Source: Streptomyces albireticuli (GTDB lineage Bacteria; Actinomycetota; Actinomycetes; Streptomycetales; Streptomycetaceae). Taken from it: DNA of 64,000 nt. This document shows, one piece after another, positions 8,463 through 17,870 of the stretch; position 1 is the first letter of the stretch, and each line of letters starts with the position of its first letter. The stretch is taken from positions 2,882,001 to 2,946,000 of the forward strand of contig NZ_CP021744.1 of NCBI RefSeq assembly GCF_002192455.1, written 5' to 3'. The notes beneath the pieces are model-generated. The model worked only from the letters and a program-made list of their open reading frames with translations, did not search any database and was not told the origin of the DNA. A program made the translations under genes and the position numbers.

Positions 8463-8861
8463 ATGACGACGGTGCGTGTGGTGGTGGGCGGAGCGGTCTT
8501 CGACCAGGGCCGGCTGCTGGCGGCGCGGCGCAGTGCCCCGCCCGAGCTGGCGGGCCGCTGGGAGCTGCCCGGCGGCAAGCTCGAAGCGGGCGAGAGCGCC
8601 GAGCAGGCGCTGGTGCGGGAGCTGCGCGAGGAGCTCGGCGTGGAGGTCGAGCCGCTGGAGCGGATCGAGGGCGAGTGGCCGCTGCGGCCCCCGTACGTCC
8701 TCCAGGTCTGGACGGCCCGGCTGCGGAGCGGCGAGGCGCGCCCGCTCCAGGACCACGACGAGCTGCGCTGGCTGACCCCCGACCGCGTCGACGAGGTCGA
8801 CTGGCTCGACCAGGACAGGCCTGCGGTGGCGGCCGCGGCGCGCCTGCTCGGCTCTTCCTGA
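8463..8861 (+). CDS. Nudix hydrolase (MutT-like)
   Basis: The 132-residue protein has a complete Nudix box: GKLEAGESAEQALVRELREE followed by LGV (about residues 38-60), fitting GX5EX7REUXEEXGU. Length and the AARRSAPPELAGRWELPGGK lead-in match MutT/CTP-pyrophosphohydrolase-like enzymes that clear oxidised or surplus nucleoside triphosphates, giving monophosphate and pyrophosphate. All metal-binding glutamates are present. The start is the ATG preceded by TAGGCT rather than a Shine-Dalgarno. It stands alone; the 3' side holds a degenerate copy of the dispersed palindromic repeat. Confidence 0.9.
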   Translation: MTTVRVVVGGAVFDQGRLLAARRSAPPELAGRWELPGGKLEAGESAEQALVRELREELGVEVEPLERIEGEWPLRPPYVLQVWTARLRSGEARPLQDHDELRWLTPDRVDEVDWLDQDRPAVAAAARLLGSS

Positions 8862-8924
8862 CCTGAGGCCCAGCCCCCGGCGGACCGGATTTCCGCACGG
8901 CGGCGCGGGAGAGGCCGGGGCACG

Positions 8925-8985
8925 AATCCCCCGGTCCGGAAGGGGCGGGGCCCGGGAAGTACGCCGCGCGGCGGCACCCGTCCCG
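8925..8985 (+). repeat. Degenerate right end of the dispersed palindromic repeat
   Basis: Between the Nudix gene and the ATPase gene, GGAAGGGGCGGGGCCCGGGA followed by a CGCCGCGCGGCGG tract aligns with the right end of the full repeats at 20866, 27017 and 54549. The central inverted repeat is absent. Apart from this the 319-nt gap (8862-9180) shows no gene. Confidence 0.4.
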
Positions 8986-9180
8986 CACCGCCGCGCCCGG
9001 CCGTCACCCGCCCCGCGTACCCCCCGCACGCGCGGGCCGGTTACGCCATCCGTGTCACAGCCGACGACCCCGGAGCGCCGAAGAAGATAGTCAGCCCGCC
9101 ATATCGGGTATGTGCTGATTATTCTCCCCGTACCCGGTCATTCCCGGGCGGGGCCGCAGCGGGTCTGGGAAGTGATCGGC

Positions 9181-9591
9181 GTGAGCGAGAGCGCGAGGGC
9201 CCTGGCGTCGACGCCCGGCTTCGCCGAGTGGAGCTTCCCCGCCGAGCCCGGCGCCGTCCGGACCGCGCGCACCCTGGTGCGCGACACCCTGGAGGAGTGG
9301 GGCCTCGGCTCGGTCACGGATGTGACGGTGCTGCTGGTCAGCGAGCTGGTCACCAACTCCCTGCGGTACGCGAGCGGGCCCATCGGCGTCCGGATGTACT
9401 CCCACGCCGGGCCCACGCTGCTGGTCGAGGTGTCCGATCCACTGCCCGATCCGCCCACCGAGCGCGTCGCCCACCCCGACGACGAGGGCGGCCGCGGGCT
9501 GCAATTGGTGGCATGCGCCTCGCGACGCTGGGGAACCCGCCGGGGAAACACCGGCAAAACAGTGTGGTTCGAGCTCAGTCTGCCCGGTTAG
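9181..9591 (+). CDS. ATP-binding anti-sigma/regulatory protein (HATPase_c, RsbW-like)
   Basis: This 136-residue protein consists of one GHKL ATPase fold: an N-box LLVSELVTNSLRYA (about residues 51-64), DPLP and DDEGGRGLQLV loops forming the ATP lid, and a C-terminal TGKTVWFEL. Proteins of this type act as serine kinases/anti-sigma factors in partner-switching pathways. The start is uncertain: GTG 9181 has GGGAAG upstream, while GTG 9112 would add 23 residues with rare ATT codons. It lies 131 bp before a SpoIIE phosphatase whose own C-terminal domain is clearly paralogous, so the two may share targets. The substrate is unknown. Confidence 0.85.
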   Translation: MSESARALASTPGFAEWSFPAEPGAVRTARTLVRDTLEEWGLGSVTDVTVLLVSELVTNSLRYASGPIGVRMYSHAGPTLLVEVSDPLPDPPTERVAHPDDEGGRGLQLVACASRRWGTRRGNTGKTVWFELSLPG

Positions 9592-9722
9592 GAACCCGGT
9601 GAGGAGACATAGCGGGTTGAGACCGTGCTGTGATCGTGAAGTCCGTGTTCCGAAGGGCCCCTGTGCTGGATACTCGGCCTTCTGATGCCGGTGCGAGCAC
9701 ATGAGCCGGAGGGGACGGGCAC

Positions 9723-12311
9723 GTGAGCGAAAAGCCAGCGGGTACGGCGGACAGCACGCCGGAGGCACTCCACGCCGATGCGATGTGGCAGAACAGTCCG
9801 CCCGGATCCCTCTACGACTACATTCGCGTGGCCTCCTTCGCCCTGGGTTCCGACGGGCGGATCGAGCAGTGGAGCGAGCGGGCGGCCGAGCTGTTCGGCA
9901 TAGCGGCGCGGCACGCCGTCGGGAAGGACCCCGCCGAGCTCTTCGCCGCCCCGGAGCCCGGGCGCCCGCTCGCCCCCTTCCTGGGCGAGGGCGGCCCGGA
10001 CGGCCGGGAGTGGACCGGGATCGTCCCGTACCAGCGCGGTGGCCGGCGCGGCGGCCCGCACGACGGCCTCCAGGGGTCCGGCCTCGCCGAGATCTATGTA
10101 ATGCCCACCGAGACCGACCGCGGGGAGCGCGCCGCGCTCTGTGTCGCCGTCGACGTCCGGGCGCTGCGCGGCATAGAGACCGACATCGCGGCGTCCGAAG
10201 CCGTTTTCGGCCAATCTCCCCTGGGTTTCTTCTTCTTCGGTACCGATCTCACCCTGTTGCGCGTCAACGAGAGCTTCGCCCAGACCTTCGGCCGGCCGGC
10301 CGCCTGGCACCGCGGCCGTACCCCGCACGACTTCCTGCCGCGCGGCGAGGCCGAGCGGCTGACCGCCGCCCTGCGCCAAGTCCTCGCCACCGGCAAGCCG
10401 GTGTCGGACATTCAGCTCGTCGGGCCCGTGCCGGGCCAGAGCGAGCGCCGCCGCTGGTCGGTCTCGCTCTACCGGCTGCACAGCGGCAGCGGGCGGCCGA
10501 TCGGCGTGGCCGCCCTCGCCACCGACGTCACCGGCCGCCGCCGCGCCGAGCGGGAGGCCGCGGGCGTCCGCCGCAATCTGGCGCTGCTCAACGAGGCGGG
10601 CGCCCGGATCGGCAACAGCCTGGACCTGGAGACCACGGCGCGGGAGCTGCTGGCCGTCGCCGTGCCGCAGTTCTGCGACCTGGCCTCCGTGGACCTCTAC
10701 CAGGGCCTGCTCGCCGGCGACGAGGCCCCGCCCGGCCTCGCGGACGGCAGCGGGGAGCTGCGCCGCGTCGCGTACGCCAGCGCGGTCTCGGGGGCGCCCG
10801 TCGACGGCGGCGACAAGCCCATCCAGGTCGGCGAGGTGCACCGCTACCCCTTCCACTCGCCCTGCGCCGGTGCGCTGCGCACCGCGCAGGCGCAGGTGGT
10901 GCCGCGCCGGGAGCGCGAGGAGGGGCCGGAGCTGGGCGCGGTGGTGCAGTCGACGCTGGCCGTGCCGATGGTCGCCCGGGACGTCGTGGTGGGGCTGGCC
11001 CAGTTCTCCCGTACGAAGGGCAGCGAGCCCTTCGGCGAGCGGGACACCGCCCTGGCCGTGGAGCTGGCGGCGCGCGCGGCGGTCTGCATCGACAACGCCC
11101 GCCTCTACCGCAGGGAGCACGAGCGCGCCCTGATCCTCCAGCGCAGCCTGCTGCCCCCGGGCGACCCCGAGGCCGCCGGGCTGGACATCGCCTGCCGCTA
11201 TCTGCCCGCCAACGCGGCGACAGAGGTCGGCGGCGACTGGTTCGACGTGATCGAGCTCCCCGGCCACCGCACGGCCCTGGTCGTCGGCGATGTGATGGGC
11301 CGTGGGCTGCGGGCCGCCGTGGCCATGGGCGAGCTGCGCACGGCCGTCCGCACCCTGGCCATGCTGGACCTGGAGCCGGCCGAGGTGCTCTCCGCGCTCG
11401 ACGAGATCGCCCACGGCCTGGGCAGGCCGGGCGGCAAGCAGTCCGCGTCGCGCGGGGTCCGCGGCGGGGTACGGGCGGCGGACCTCTCCGAGGTCTATCT
11501 GGCGACGTGCGTCTACGCCGTCTACGACCCCGTCACCCGCCGCTGCACGGTCGCCAACGCCGGGCACCTGCCGCCGGTGCTGGTCGAGGCGGGCCGGCCC
11601 GCGAAGCTGCTGGACGTGCCGCCGGGGATGCCGCTGGGCGTCGGGGGCGAGCCGTTCGAGGAGACGGAGATCGATCTGCCGGACGGCGCGCTCCTCGCCC
11701 TCTACACCGACGGCCTGGTGGAGTCCCGCGACCATCCGCTGGACGAGGGCCTGCACGCCTTCCGGGAGGCGCTGACGGACCCGGCGCGGCCGCTGGAGGA
11801 GGTCTGCGACCACGTCCTGGGCGCCCTGGACACCCACCACGGCGAGGACGACATCGCGCTGCTCATGGCACGGCTGCGCGGCCTGCCCGAGAGCCACGTC
11901 GGCGACTGGACGCTGCCGCCGGAGCCCCGCTCGGTCGCCCGCGCCCGGGAGATGGCCCGCGACCAGCTGCTGGCATGGGGCCTGGAGGACCTGGTCGACA
12001 CCACGGAGCTGCTGGTCAGCGAGCTGGTCACCAACGCCCTGCGGTACGGCGAGGGGGAGATCCGGCTCCGGCTGCTGCTGGACCGGACGCTGGTGTGCGA
12101 GGTCTGGGACGGCGGCCTCGTACAGCCGCGCCGCCGCCGGGCCCGCGACACGGACGAGGGCGGCCGCGGCCTCCAGCTCGTCGGCCTGCTCAGCGCCGCC
12201 TGGGGCAGCCGGCGCACGCCGCACGGCAAGACCGTGTGGTTCGAACTGGCCCTGCCCGACGCGGACTCCCCGGCTCCGGACGCGGTGGAGGCGCTGCTGA
12301 GCCTTTACTGA
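9723..12311 (+). CDS. PAS-PAS-GAF-SpoIIE phosphatase-HATPase regulator
   Basis: The 862-residue cytoplasmic signalling protein has two PAS sensor domains (about 30-150 and 155-280), a GAF domain (285-465), a PP2C/SpoIIE phosphatase domain (about 470-700; LQRSLLPPGD, EVGGDWFDVI, LVVGDVMGRG, YTDGLVESRD, GEDDIALL) and a C-terminal RsbW-like ATPase (about 715-855; LLVSELVTNALRYG, DEGGRGLQLVG, GKTVWFEL). The metal-binding aspartates are intact. It combines an anti-anti-sigma phosphatase with an anti-sigma-type kinase fold and probably switches a SpoIIAA-like partner in response to a PAS/GAF ligand; none is encoded nearby. The GTG start has GGAGGGG 7 nt upstream. Confidence 0.92.
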   Translation: MSEKPAGTADSTPEALHADAMWQNSPPGSLYDYIRVASFALGSDGRIEQWSERAAELFGIAARHAVGKDPAELFAAPEPGRPLAPFLGEGGPDGREWTGIVPYQRGGRRGGPHDGLQGSGLAEIYVMPTETDRGERAALCVAVDVRALRGIETDIAASEAVFGQSPLGFFFFGTDLTLLRVNESFAQTFGRPAAWHRGRTPHDFLPRGEAERLTAALRQVLATGKPVSDIQLVGPVPGQSERRRWSVSLYRLHSGSGRPIGVAALATDVTGRRRAEREAAGVRRNLALLNEAGARIGNSLDLETTARELLAVAVPQFCDLASVDLYQGLLAGDEAPPGLADGSGELRRVAYASAVSGAPVDGGDKPIQVGEVHRYPFHSPCAGALRTAQAQVVPRREREEGPELGAVVQSTLAVPMVARDVVVGLAQFSRTKGSEPFGERDTALAVELAARAAVCIDNARLYRREHERALILQRSLLPPGDPEAAGLDIACRYLPANAATEVGGDWFDVIELPGHRTALVVGDVMGRGLRAAVAMGELRTAVRTLAMLDLEPAEVLSALDEIAHGLGRPGGKQSASRGVRGGVRAADLSEVYLATCVYAVYDPVTRRCTVANAGHLPPVLVEAGRPAKLLDVPPGMPLGVGGEPFEETEIDLPDGALLALYTDGLVESRDHPLDEGLHAFREALTDPARPLEEVCDHVLGALDTHHGEDDIALLMARLRGLPESHVGDWTLPPEPRSVARAREMARDQLLAWGLEDLVDTTELLVSELVTNALRYGEGEIRLRLLLDRTLVCEVWDGGLVQPRRRRARDTDEGGRGLQLVGLLSAAWGSRRTPHGKTVWFELALPDADSPAPDAVEALLSLY

Positions 12312-12444
12312 TCCTGTACCGAACCCCCTTCCGGCCGGGGTGGCCGAGCGGACTGGATCTTGTTATCGTCGCGGCAACCGGAGGGTTGGATATTCAAATC
12401 CACCACAGCCGGTAGCGGCCTCCGGCCGACGAAGGGGGAAGCGC

Positions 12445-13386
12445 ATGTCGCCGAACGGGATCCAGACGCCGACGCCCGGCGGGCTGCTGGAGGACGCCGG
12501 TACCGGGGAGTCCCTCGACGCCCGGCTCGCGGCGTCCCTGGAGGGCTCCTTCAGCAGCGAGTACGCGGAGGTGAACGGCGTCCGCCTGCACTATGTGACG
12601 GGCGGCCGGGGCACGCCGCTGGTCCTGCTGCCCGGCTGGCCGGAGACCTGGTGGGAGTACCGCAAGGTCATGCCCGCCCTCGCGGCCCACCACCGCGTGA
12701 TAGCCGTGGACTTCCGCGGCATGGGCGGCTCGGACAAGCCGGCGTCCGGCTTCGAGAAGAAGACGATGGCCGGCGACATCCGCGAACTGGCCCGCCACCT
12801 CGGCCACGACCGGATCAACATCGCGGGTCACGGCATCGGCGCGATGATCGCCTTCGCGTACGCCAACAACCACCCGGAGGCCACCGAGAAGGTGGCCGTC
12901 CTCAACACCACCCACATCGACGACAGCTACTACGACTTCCCCATGGTCCCCCGCCCCGGCGACAAGGGACCGCACCGCTGGTGGCTGGCCTTCAACCAGG
13001 TGCACGACCTCCCGGAGCAACTCCTGGAGGGCCGCTACCGCCATCTGATCGACTACATGTTCGGCCTCAGCCTGGTGAACCCGGACGCGATCACCCCGCA
13101 CGACCGCGACGTCTACGCCCGCGCCTACTCCTCGGCGGAGGCGATCCGCGCCAGCAAGGCCTGGTTCCAGGCGTACCAGCGGGACATCGAGGACTTCAAC
13201 GGCTACGGCCCGGTCACCGCCCCCATGCTGGGCCTGGCCTACGGCACCTTCTACGACTACATGCGCGAGGCCCTCCCGGCCCAGGGCACGGACGTCCGCG
13301 TCGTCGAGATCGAGAACACCCGCAACTACCTGGTCGAGGAACAGCCGGAGGCGGTGGCGCGGGAGCTGCTGGCGTTCTTCGGCTGA
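12445..13386 (+). CDS. Alpha/beta-hydrolase (epoxide hydrolase-like)
   Basis: The 313-residue cytosolic hydrolase has an oxyanion motif LLPGWPETWWEYRKV (HGXP-like variant with Gly-Trp-Pro) and the strand VIAVDFRGMGGSDKP. The nucleophile elbow is GHGIGAMIA, where the nucleophile position is isoleucine instead of Asp or Ser. The sequence otherwise follows epoxide hydrolase/haloalkane dehalogenase-type proteins, so catalytic competence is questionable unless another residue serves. A C-terminal GTDVRVVEIENTRNYLVEEQPE matches the region that usually carries the catalytic His, here apparently replaced by Asn. A GAAGGGGGA ribosome site precedes the ATG. It may be a non-classical or inactive family member. 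Confidence 0.8.
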   Translation: MSPNGIQTPTPGGLLEDAGTGESLDARLAASLEGSFSSEYAEVNGVRLHYVTGGRGTPLVLLPGWPETWWEYRKVMPALAAHHRVIAVDFRGMGGSDKPASGFEKKTMAGDIRELARHLGHDRINIAGHGIGAMIAFAYANNHPEATEKVAVLNTTHIDDSYYDFPMVPRPGDKGPHRWWLAFNQVHDLPEQLLEGRYRHLIDYMFGLSLVNPDAITPHDRDVYARAYSSAEAIRASKAWFQAYQRDIEDFNGYGPVTAPMLGLAYGTFYDYMREALPAQGTDVRVVEIENTRNYLVEEQPEAVARELLAFFG

Positions 13387-13403
13387 GGCGGGGGCGGGGC
13401 CGC

Positions 13404-13450
13404 CATGCCGACTTTCCCTCCCTGGATGTCCGGGGAGGGAAATCGGCATG
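13404..13450 (+). terminator. Long hairpin between the hydrolase and Uma2 genes
   Basis: CATGCCGACTTTCCCTCC and GGAGGGAAATCGGCATG pair over 17 bp with one bulged base around a 12-nt loop. It can end hydrolase transcription, but it lacks a T tract and its near-perfect arms could be another kind of element. Confidence 0.5.
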
Positions 13451-13528
13451 CAGTAGCACGGCCGGAGCCCACGCGCGGAGCGTTCGCCCGAACCGGTCCG
13501 ATCCATGACCGGAAGGGATCCAGGTCGC

Positions 13529-13534
13529 TACGGT
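13529..13534 (+). promoter_or_regulatory. Predicted -10 box of a leaderless promoter (Uma2 gene)
   Basis: TACGGT starts 12 nt before the ATG at 13541. The short GGAGG next to the ATG is too close to act as a normal ribosome site, so initiation at or beside the ATG is likely. Confidence 0.4.
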
Positions 13535-13540
13535 GGAGGC

Positions 13541-14122
13541 ATGACCGCCCTGCCCGACTGGATGCGCCCGCCTCGCGAGGAAGGCTGGCTGGCGGAGGAT
13601 CTGGACAACCTCCCGGAGGCCCCTCGCCACACCGAGCTGATCGATGGAGCCCTCGTCTTCACGATGTCCCCACAGCGGTCCTGGCACGGCCGCGTCCTCG
13701 ACGCCCTGACCTACACCATCAGGCAGCAGGCACCTGCGGGCTTCGAGGTGGAGCGTGAGATGACCGTCAGCCTCGACGAGCGCAACCGCCCCGAACCGGA
13801 CCTCTTGGTGAGCACGGTCCCGTACGTCCCCGAACGGACGTGGTTCGCGCCGGAGAATGTCCAGCTCGTCCTCGAAGTGGTGTCCCCCGAGTACGCGCAC
13901 CGCGACCGCACGGTCAAGCTCGGCAAGTACGCCCGGGCGGGGATCCCGCACTACTGGATCGTCGAGGACGAGGACGGCTCCCCCGTCGTCCACGTCTACG
14001 AGCTGGACAAACCGACCGGGGCCTACGCCCCGGCAGGCATCTTCCGCCACGCCCTCCAGCGCGACGTCCCCTTCGAAATCGGCCTCGACCTGGACAAGCT
14101 CACACCGCGGGCGAGCCGCTGA
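13541..14122 (+). CDS. Uma2-family (DUF820) restriction-endonuclease-fold protein
   Basis: The 193-residue protein carries the PD-(D/E)XK-like pattern of the Uma2 family: ELIDGALVFTMSPQRSWHGRV, RPEPDLLVST, LVLEVVSPEYAHRDRTVKLGKYARAGIPHYWIV. E and D of the core (PEPDLL, LEVVS) and the lysine KLGKY are present. Members are widespread in cyanobacteria and Streptomyces, often in several copies; their biological role is poorly known and a nuclease function is predicted from fold only. It stands alone and ends before a terminator shared with convergent ychF. Confidence 0.85.
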   Translation: MTALPDWMRPPREEGWLAEDLDNLPEAPRHTELIDGALVFTMSPQRSWHGRVLDALTYTIRQQAPAGFEVEREMTVSLDERNRPEPDLLVSTVPYVPERTWFAPENVQLVLEVVSPEYAHRDRTVKLGKYARAGIPHYWIVEDEDGSPVVHVYELDKPTGAYAPAGIFRHALQRDVPFEIGLDLDKLTPRASR

Positions 14123-14140
14123 GCCGGACCGGGAACACCG

Positions 14141-14176
14141 AAGGGCCGCGCTCACCGGAGTGCGGCCCTTTCTCGC
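14141..14176. terminator. Bidirectional terminator between Uma2 gene and ychF
   Basis: AAGGGCCGC and GCGGCCCTT form a 9-bp stem with a 12-nt loop, with TT tracts at both edges, between two convergent genes. Confidence 0.75.
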
Positions 14177-14183
14177 GTGCTGA

Positions 14184-15272
<1,089 letters not shown>

Positions 15273-15442
15273 GTGGCGACTTCCCGTAGCGAGATGTGAA
15301 GGGTTCGCGGCCCGCTGCGGGGCCGGTCATCCAGTCTACGGGTCCCCGCCCGGAGGCGGCCCCGGACGGACTATCAGTCGAACGCACGGCCAAGGTGGCC
15401 CAAACGGCGTGTCCAACGTCGGATTCCTCCCACTTCTCGACC

Positions 15443-15448
15443 TAGTTT
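15443..15448 (+). promoter_or_regulatory. Predicted -10 box of a leaderless promoter (DUF6542 gene)
   Basis: TAGTTT starts 12 nt before the GTG at 15455, and no Shine-Dalgarno is seen between. Confidence 0.35.
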
Positions 15449-15454
15449 GGTCGG

Positions 15455-16054
15455 GTGGAGCAACCCAGCACACGTATCCCGCAGCGCAAGGTCCGCCGCG
15501 CGTCCCCGGTGCCCCGGCCCGCCGCCCCCGTGGGGCCGGGCGAGAGCCCCTTCCTCCTCCGCGGCCGGTCCGGACGGGCCTCTCCCCCGACGGGCGGTCC
15601 GGGGACCCGGCTGACCGGCCTCGGCAGCGGCCTGCTGACCATCCTGGCGATGCTCGGCGCGGGCTGGCTGGTCTCCGTCACGGCCGGCGGCTCGACCACC
15701 CTCTACGGGATGGCCTTCCTGGCCGGCGCCGCGGCCTGCGCCCTGTGGGTGCGCCCCGCGGACCTGGTCACCGCGCCCGTGACCGCCCCCATCGCCTTCA
15801 CCGCGGGAGCCGTGCCCCTGACCGACGGCGACGGCGGCTTCGCAGGCCAGGCCATGGGCATGATCACCCTGCTGTCGCTGAACGCCGGGTGGCTCTACGC
15901 CGGCACCCTGCTGGCCGGCGTGCTCGCGCTCGTCCGCAGGATCATGCTGGTCAGGGCGCGTCGGAAGCAGCGGAACCGGCAGCGGAGGCGGCCATCGCGG
16001 CCCCCACGATCCCCGCGTCGTTCTGGAGCAGAGCAGGCACGATCTCGGCGCTGA
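15455..16054 (+). CDS. DUF6542 membrane protein
   Basis: This 199-residue protein has a basic, Pro-rich N-terminus (about 1-50), then hydrophobic segments [43 protein letters not shown] and [17 protein letters not shown], and ends in a very basic tail. The pattern matches the DUF6542 group of actinobacterial membrane proteins of unknown function. The last 104 nt overlap the 3' end of ppgK on the other strand; a stop just after the last helix would remove the overlap, but the open frame runs on, so the basic tail is real unless the sequence has an error. Confidence 0.7.
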   Translation: MEQPSTRIPQRKVRRASPVPRPAAPVGPGESPFLLRGRSGRASPPTGGPGTRLTGLGSGLLTILAMLGAGWLVSVTAGGSTTLYGMAFLAGAAACALWVRPADLVTAPVTAPIAFTAGAVPLTDGDGGFAGQAMGMITLLSLNAGWLYAGTLLAGVLALVRRIMLVRARRKQRNRQRRRPSRPPRSPRRSGAEQARSRR

Positions 16055-16712
16055 CCCCCTCGATCAGCGGCAGGAACTTCTCCGCCTTACGGCTCACCCC
16101 GCCGCCGATCACGAACAGCTCGGGCGAGAACAGCTTCTCCACATGGACGAGGTAGCGCTGCACCCGGCGGGCCCAGTGCTGCCAGTTCAGGCCTTCCTCT
16201 TCCTTCGCCCGGGTCGAGGCGCGGGTCTCCGCGTCATGGCCGTGCAGCTCCAGATGGCCCAGCTCCGTGTTGGGCACCAGCCTGCCGTCCGTGAAGACGG
16301 CGCTGCCGATGCCCGTGCCGAAGGTGAGCACGACGACCGTGCCGCGCCGCCCGCGCCCGGCGCCGTGCGTCATCTCGGCGAGCCCGGCCGCGTCCGCGTC
16401 GTTCAGCACGGTCACGGGGGCGCCGAGGCGCTCACCGAGCAGCGCGGCGGCGTCCCGCCCGATCCAGCCCTTGTCGACATTGGCGGCCGTCCGCGTCGTA
16501 CCGCCGACGACCACGCCGGGGAAGGTCGCCCCCACCGGCCCGGACCAGCCGAAGTGGTCCGCCACCTCCCGGACACGGTCCGCGACCGCGTCCGGGGTCG
16601 CCGGGTGCGGGGTGAGGACCTTGAACCGCTCCTCGGCCAGCTCGCCCCGCGCCACGTCCACCGGCGCGCCCTTGATGCCCGATCCGCCGATGTCCACGCC
16701 GAATACGTTCAT
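15951..16712 (-). CDS. ppgK: Polyphosphate glucokinase
   Basis: The 253-residue ROK-family kinase phosphorylates glucose to glucose-6-phosphate using polyphosphate or ATP; in actinobacteria it feeds glycolysis. Motifs include the phosphate-binding [29 protein letters not shown], the catalytic-loop [12 protein letters not shown] and LGHLELHG. The zinc site of longer ROK proteins is absent, as normal for PpgK. The start is ATG 16712; GTG codons two and three positions upstream are alternatives. Its 3' end overlaps the convergent DUF6542 gene by 104 nt. Confidence 0.93.
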   Translation of the reverse strand: MNVFGVDIGGSGIKGAPVDVARGELAEERFKVLTPHPATPDAVADRVREVADHFGWSGPVGATFPGVVVGGTTRTAANVDKGWIGRDAAALLGERLGAPVTVLNDADAAGLAEMTHGAGRGRRGTVVVLTFGTGIGSAVFTDGRLVPNTELGHLELHGHDAETRASTRAKEEEGLNWQHWARRVQRYLVHVEKLFSPELFVIGGGVSRKAEKFLPLIEGVSAEIVPALLQNDAGIVGAAMAASAAGSAASDAP

Positions 16713-16742
16713 GGCCACCACGCTAAGGGGTCGGGTCCGGCG

Positions 16743-17747
16743 TCACCCCTTCTCGGCGCCGGATTCCGGACCCCCGGCCAGCGTGGCCGCCTCCGCGCGC
16801 AGGTCGCGGCGGAGCTCCTTGGGGAGCGAGAAGGTGATGGACTCCTTGGCGGCCGTGACGGTCTCGACGTCGTCGTAGCCGCGCTCGGCCAGCCAGTCCA
16901 GGACGCCCTCGACGAGGATCTCCGGCACCGAGGCGCCCGAGGTCACACCGACCGTCCGCACGCCCTCCAGCCACGCCTCGTCGATCTCCTCGGCGTAGTC
17001 CACCAGGTGGGCGTCCTTGGCGCCCGCGCCGAGGGCGACCTCGACCAGGCGGACGGAGTTCGAGGAGTTCTTGGAGCCGACGACGATCACCAGGTCGGCC
17101 TCCGCGCCCATCTGCTTGACCGCGATCTGGCGGTTCTGCGTGGCGTAGCAGATGTCGTCGCTCGGCGGGCTGATCAGCTGCGGGAAGCGGCCCTTCAGCG
17201 CGTCGACGGTCTCCATCGTCTCGTCGACGGAGAGCGTGGTCTGGGAGAGCCAGACGACCTTGGACTCGTCGCGGACGGTCACGTTCGACACGTCGTCGGG
17301 GCCGTCGACCAGCGTGATGTGGTCGGGCGCCTCGCCGCTCGTGCCGATGACCTCCTCGTGGCCCTCGTGACCGATGAGGAGGATGTCGTAGTCCTCCTTG
17401 GCGAACCGGACGGCTTCCTTGTGGACCTTGGTGACCAGCGGGCACGTCGCGTCGATCGTGGCGAGCTTGCCGCGCGCGGCCTCGTCGTGGACGACCGGGG
17501 CGACGCCGTGCGCCGAGAAGATGACGATGTTGCCCTCGGGCACCTCCTCCGTCTCCTCGACGAAGATGGCGCCCTTCTTCTCCAGGGTCTTGACCACGTA
17601 CTTGTTGTGGACGATCTCATGGCGCACGTAGACGGGCGCGCCGTACTGCTCCAGAGCCTTTTCGACGGCGATCACGGCACGGTCCACACCCGCGCAGTAG
17701 CCACGGGGGGCGGCGAGAAGAACCTTGCGGGAGGTCGTTGCAGTCAT
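16743..17747 (-). CDS. ispH: 4-hydroxy-3-methylbut-2-enyl diphosphate reductase
   Basis: The 334-residue iron-sulfur enzyme does the last step of the non-mevalonate isoprenoid pathway, giving IPP and DMAPP, which feed UppS (49.0 kb) among others. The three cluster cysteines are visible: Cys18 in [11 protein letters not shown], one in [10 protein letters not shown] (about residue 102) and one in ICYATQNRQ (about 199). SAHGV, the conserved TTLS and [10 protein letters not shown] motifs are present. The start chosen is ATG 17747; ATG 17756 is a close alternative. It is read toward ppgK with a 30-nt gap, so co-transcription is possible. Confidence 0.97.
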   Translation of the reverse strand: MTATTSRKVLLAAPRGYCAGVDRAVIAVEKALEQYGAPVYVRHEIVHNKYVVKTLEKKGAIFVEETEEVPEGNIVIFSAHGVAPVVHDEAARGKLATIDATCPLVTKVHKEAVRFAKEDYDILLIGHEGHEEVIGTSGEAPDHITLVDGPDDVSNVTVRDESKVVWLSQTTLSVDETMETVDALKGRFPQLISPPSDDICYATQNRQIAVKQMGAEADLVIVVGSKNSSNSVRLVEVALGAGAKDAHLVDYAEEIDEAWLEGVRTVGVTSGASVPEILVEGVLDWLAERGYDDVETVTAAKESITFSLPKELRRDLRAEAATLAGGPESGAEKG

Positions 17748-17870
17748 GCCGTCCATCGTACGGGCCCGGGCCCCGCTCATTCCGCTTGACCGGCGTCCCG
17801 GCCGGAGCTGGGGCACGATGTCCGGAAGGCCGGAAGGGGCCGGACGGCACGGACCAGCGAGGGGCATTCC

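Noticed and set aside
6233-9007. 924-residue minus-strand frame across the permease and Nudix region
   Set aside because: It spans several plus-strand genes, a terminator and promoters; composition reflects the reverse of real genes.
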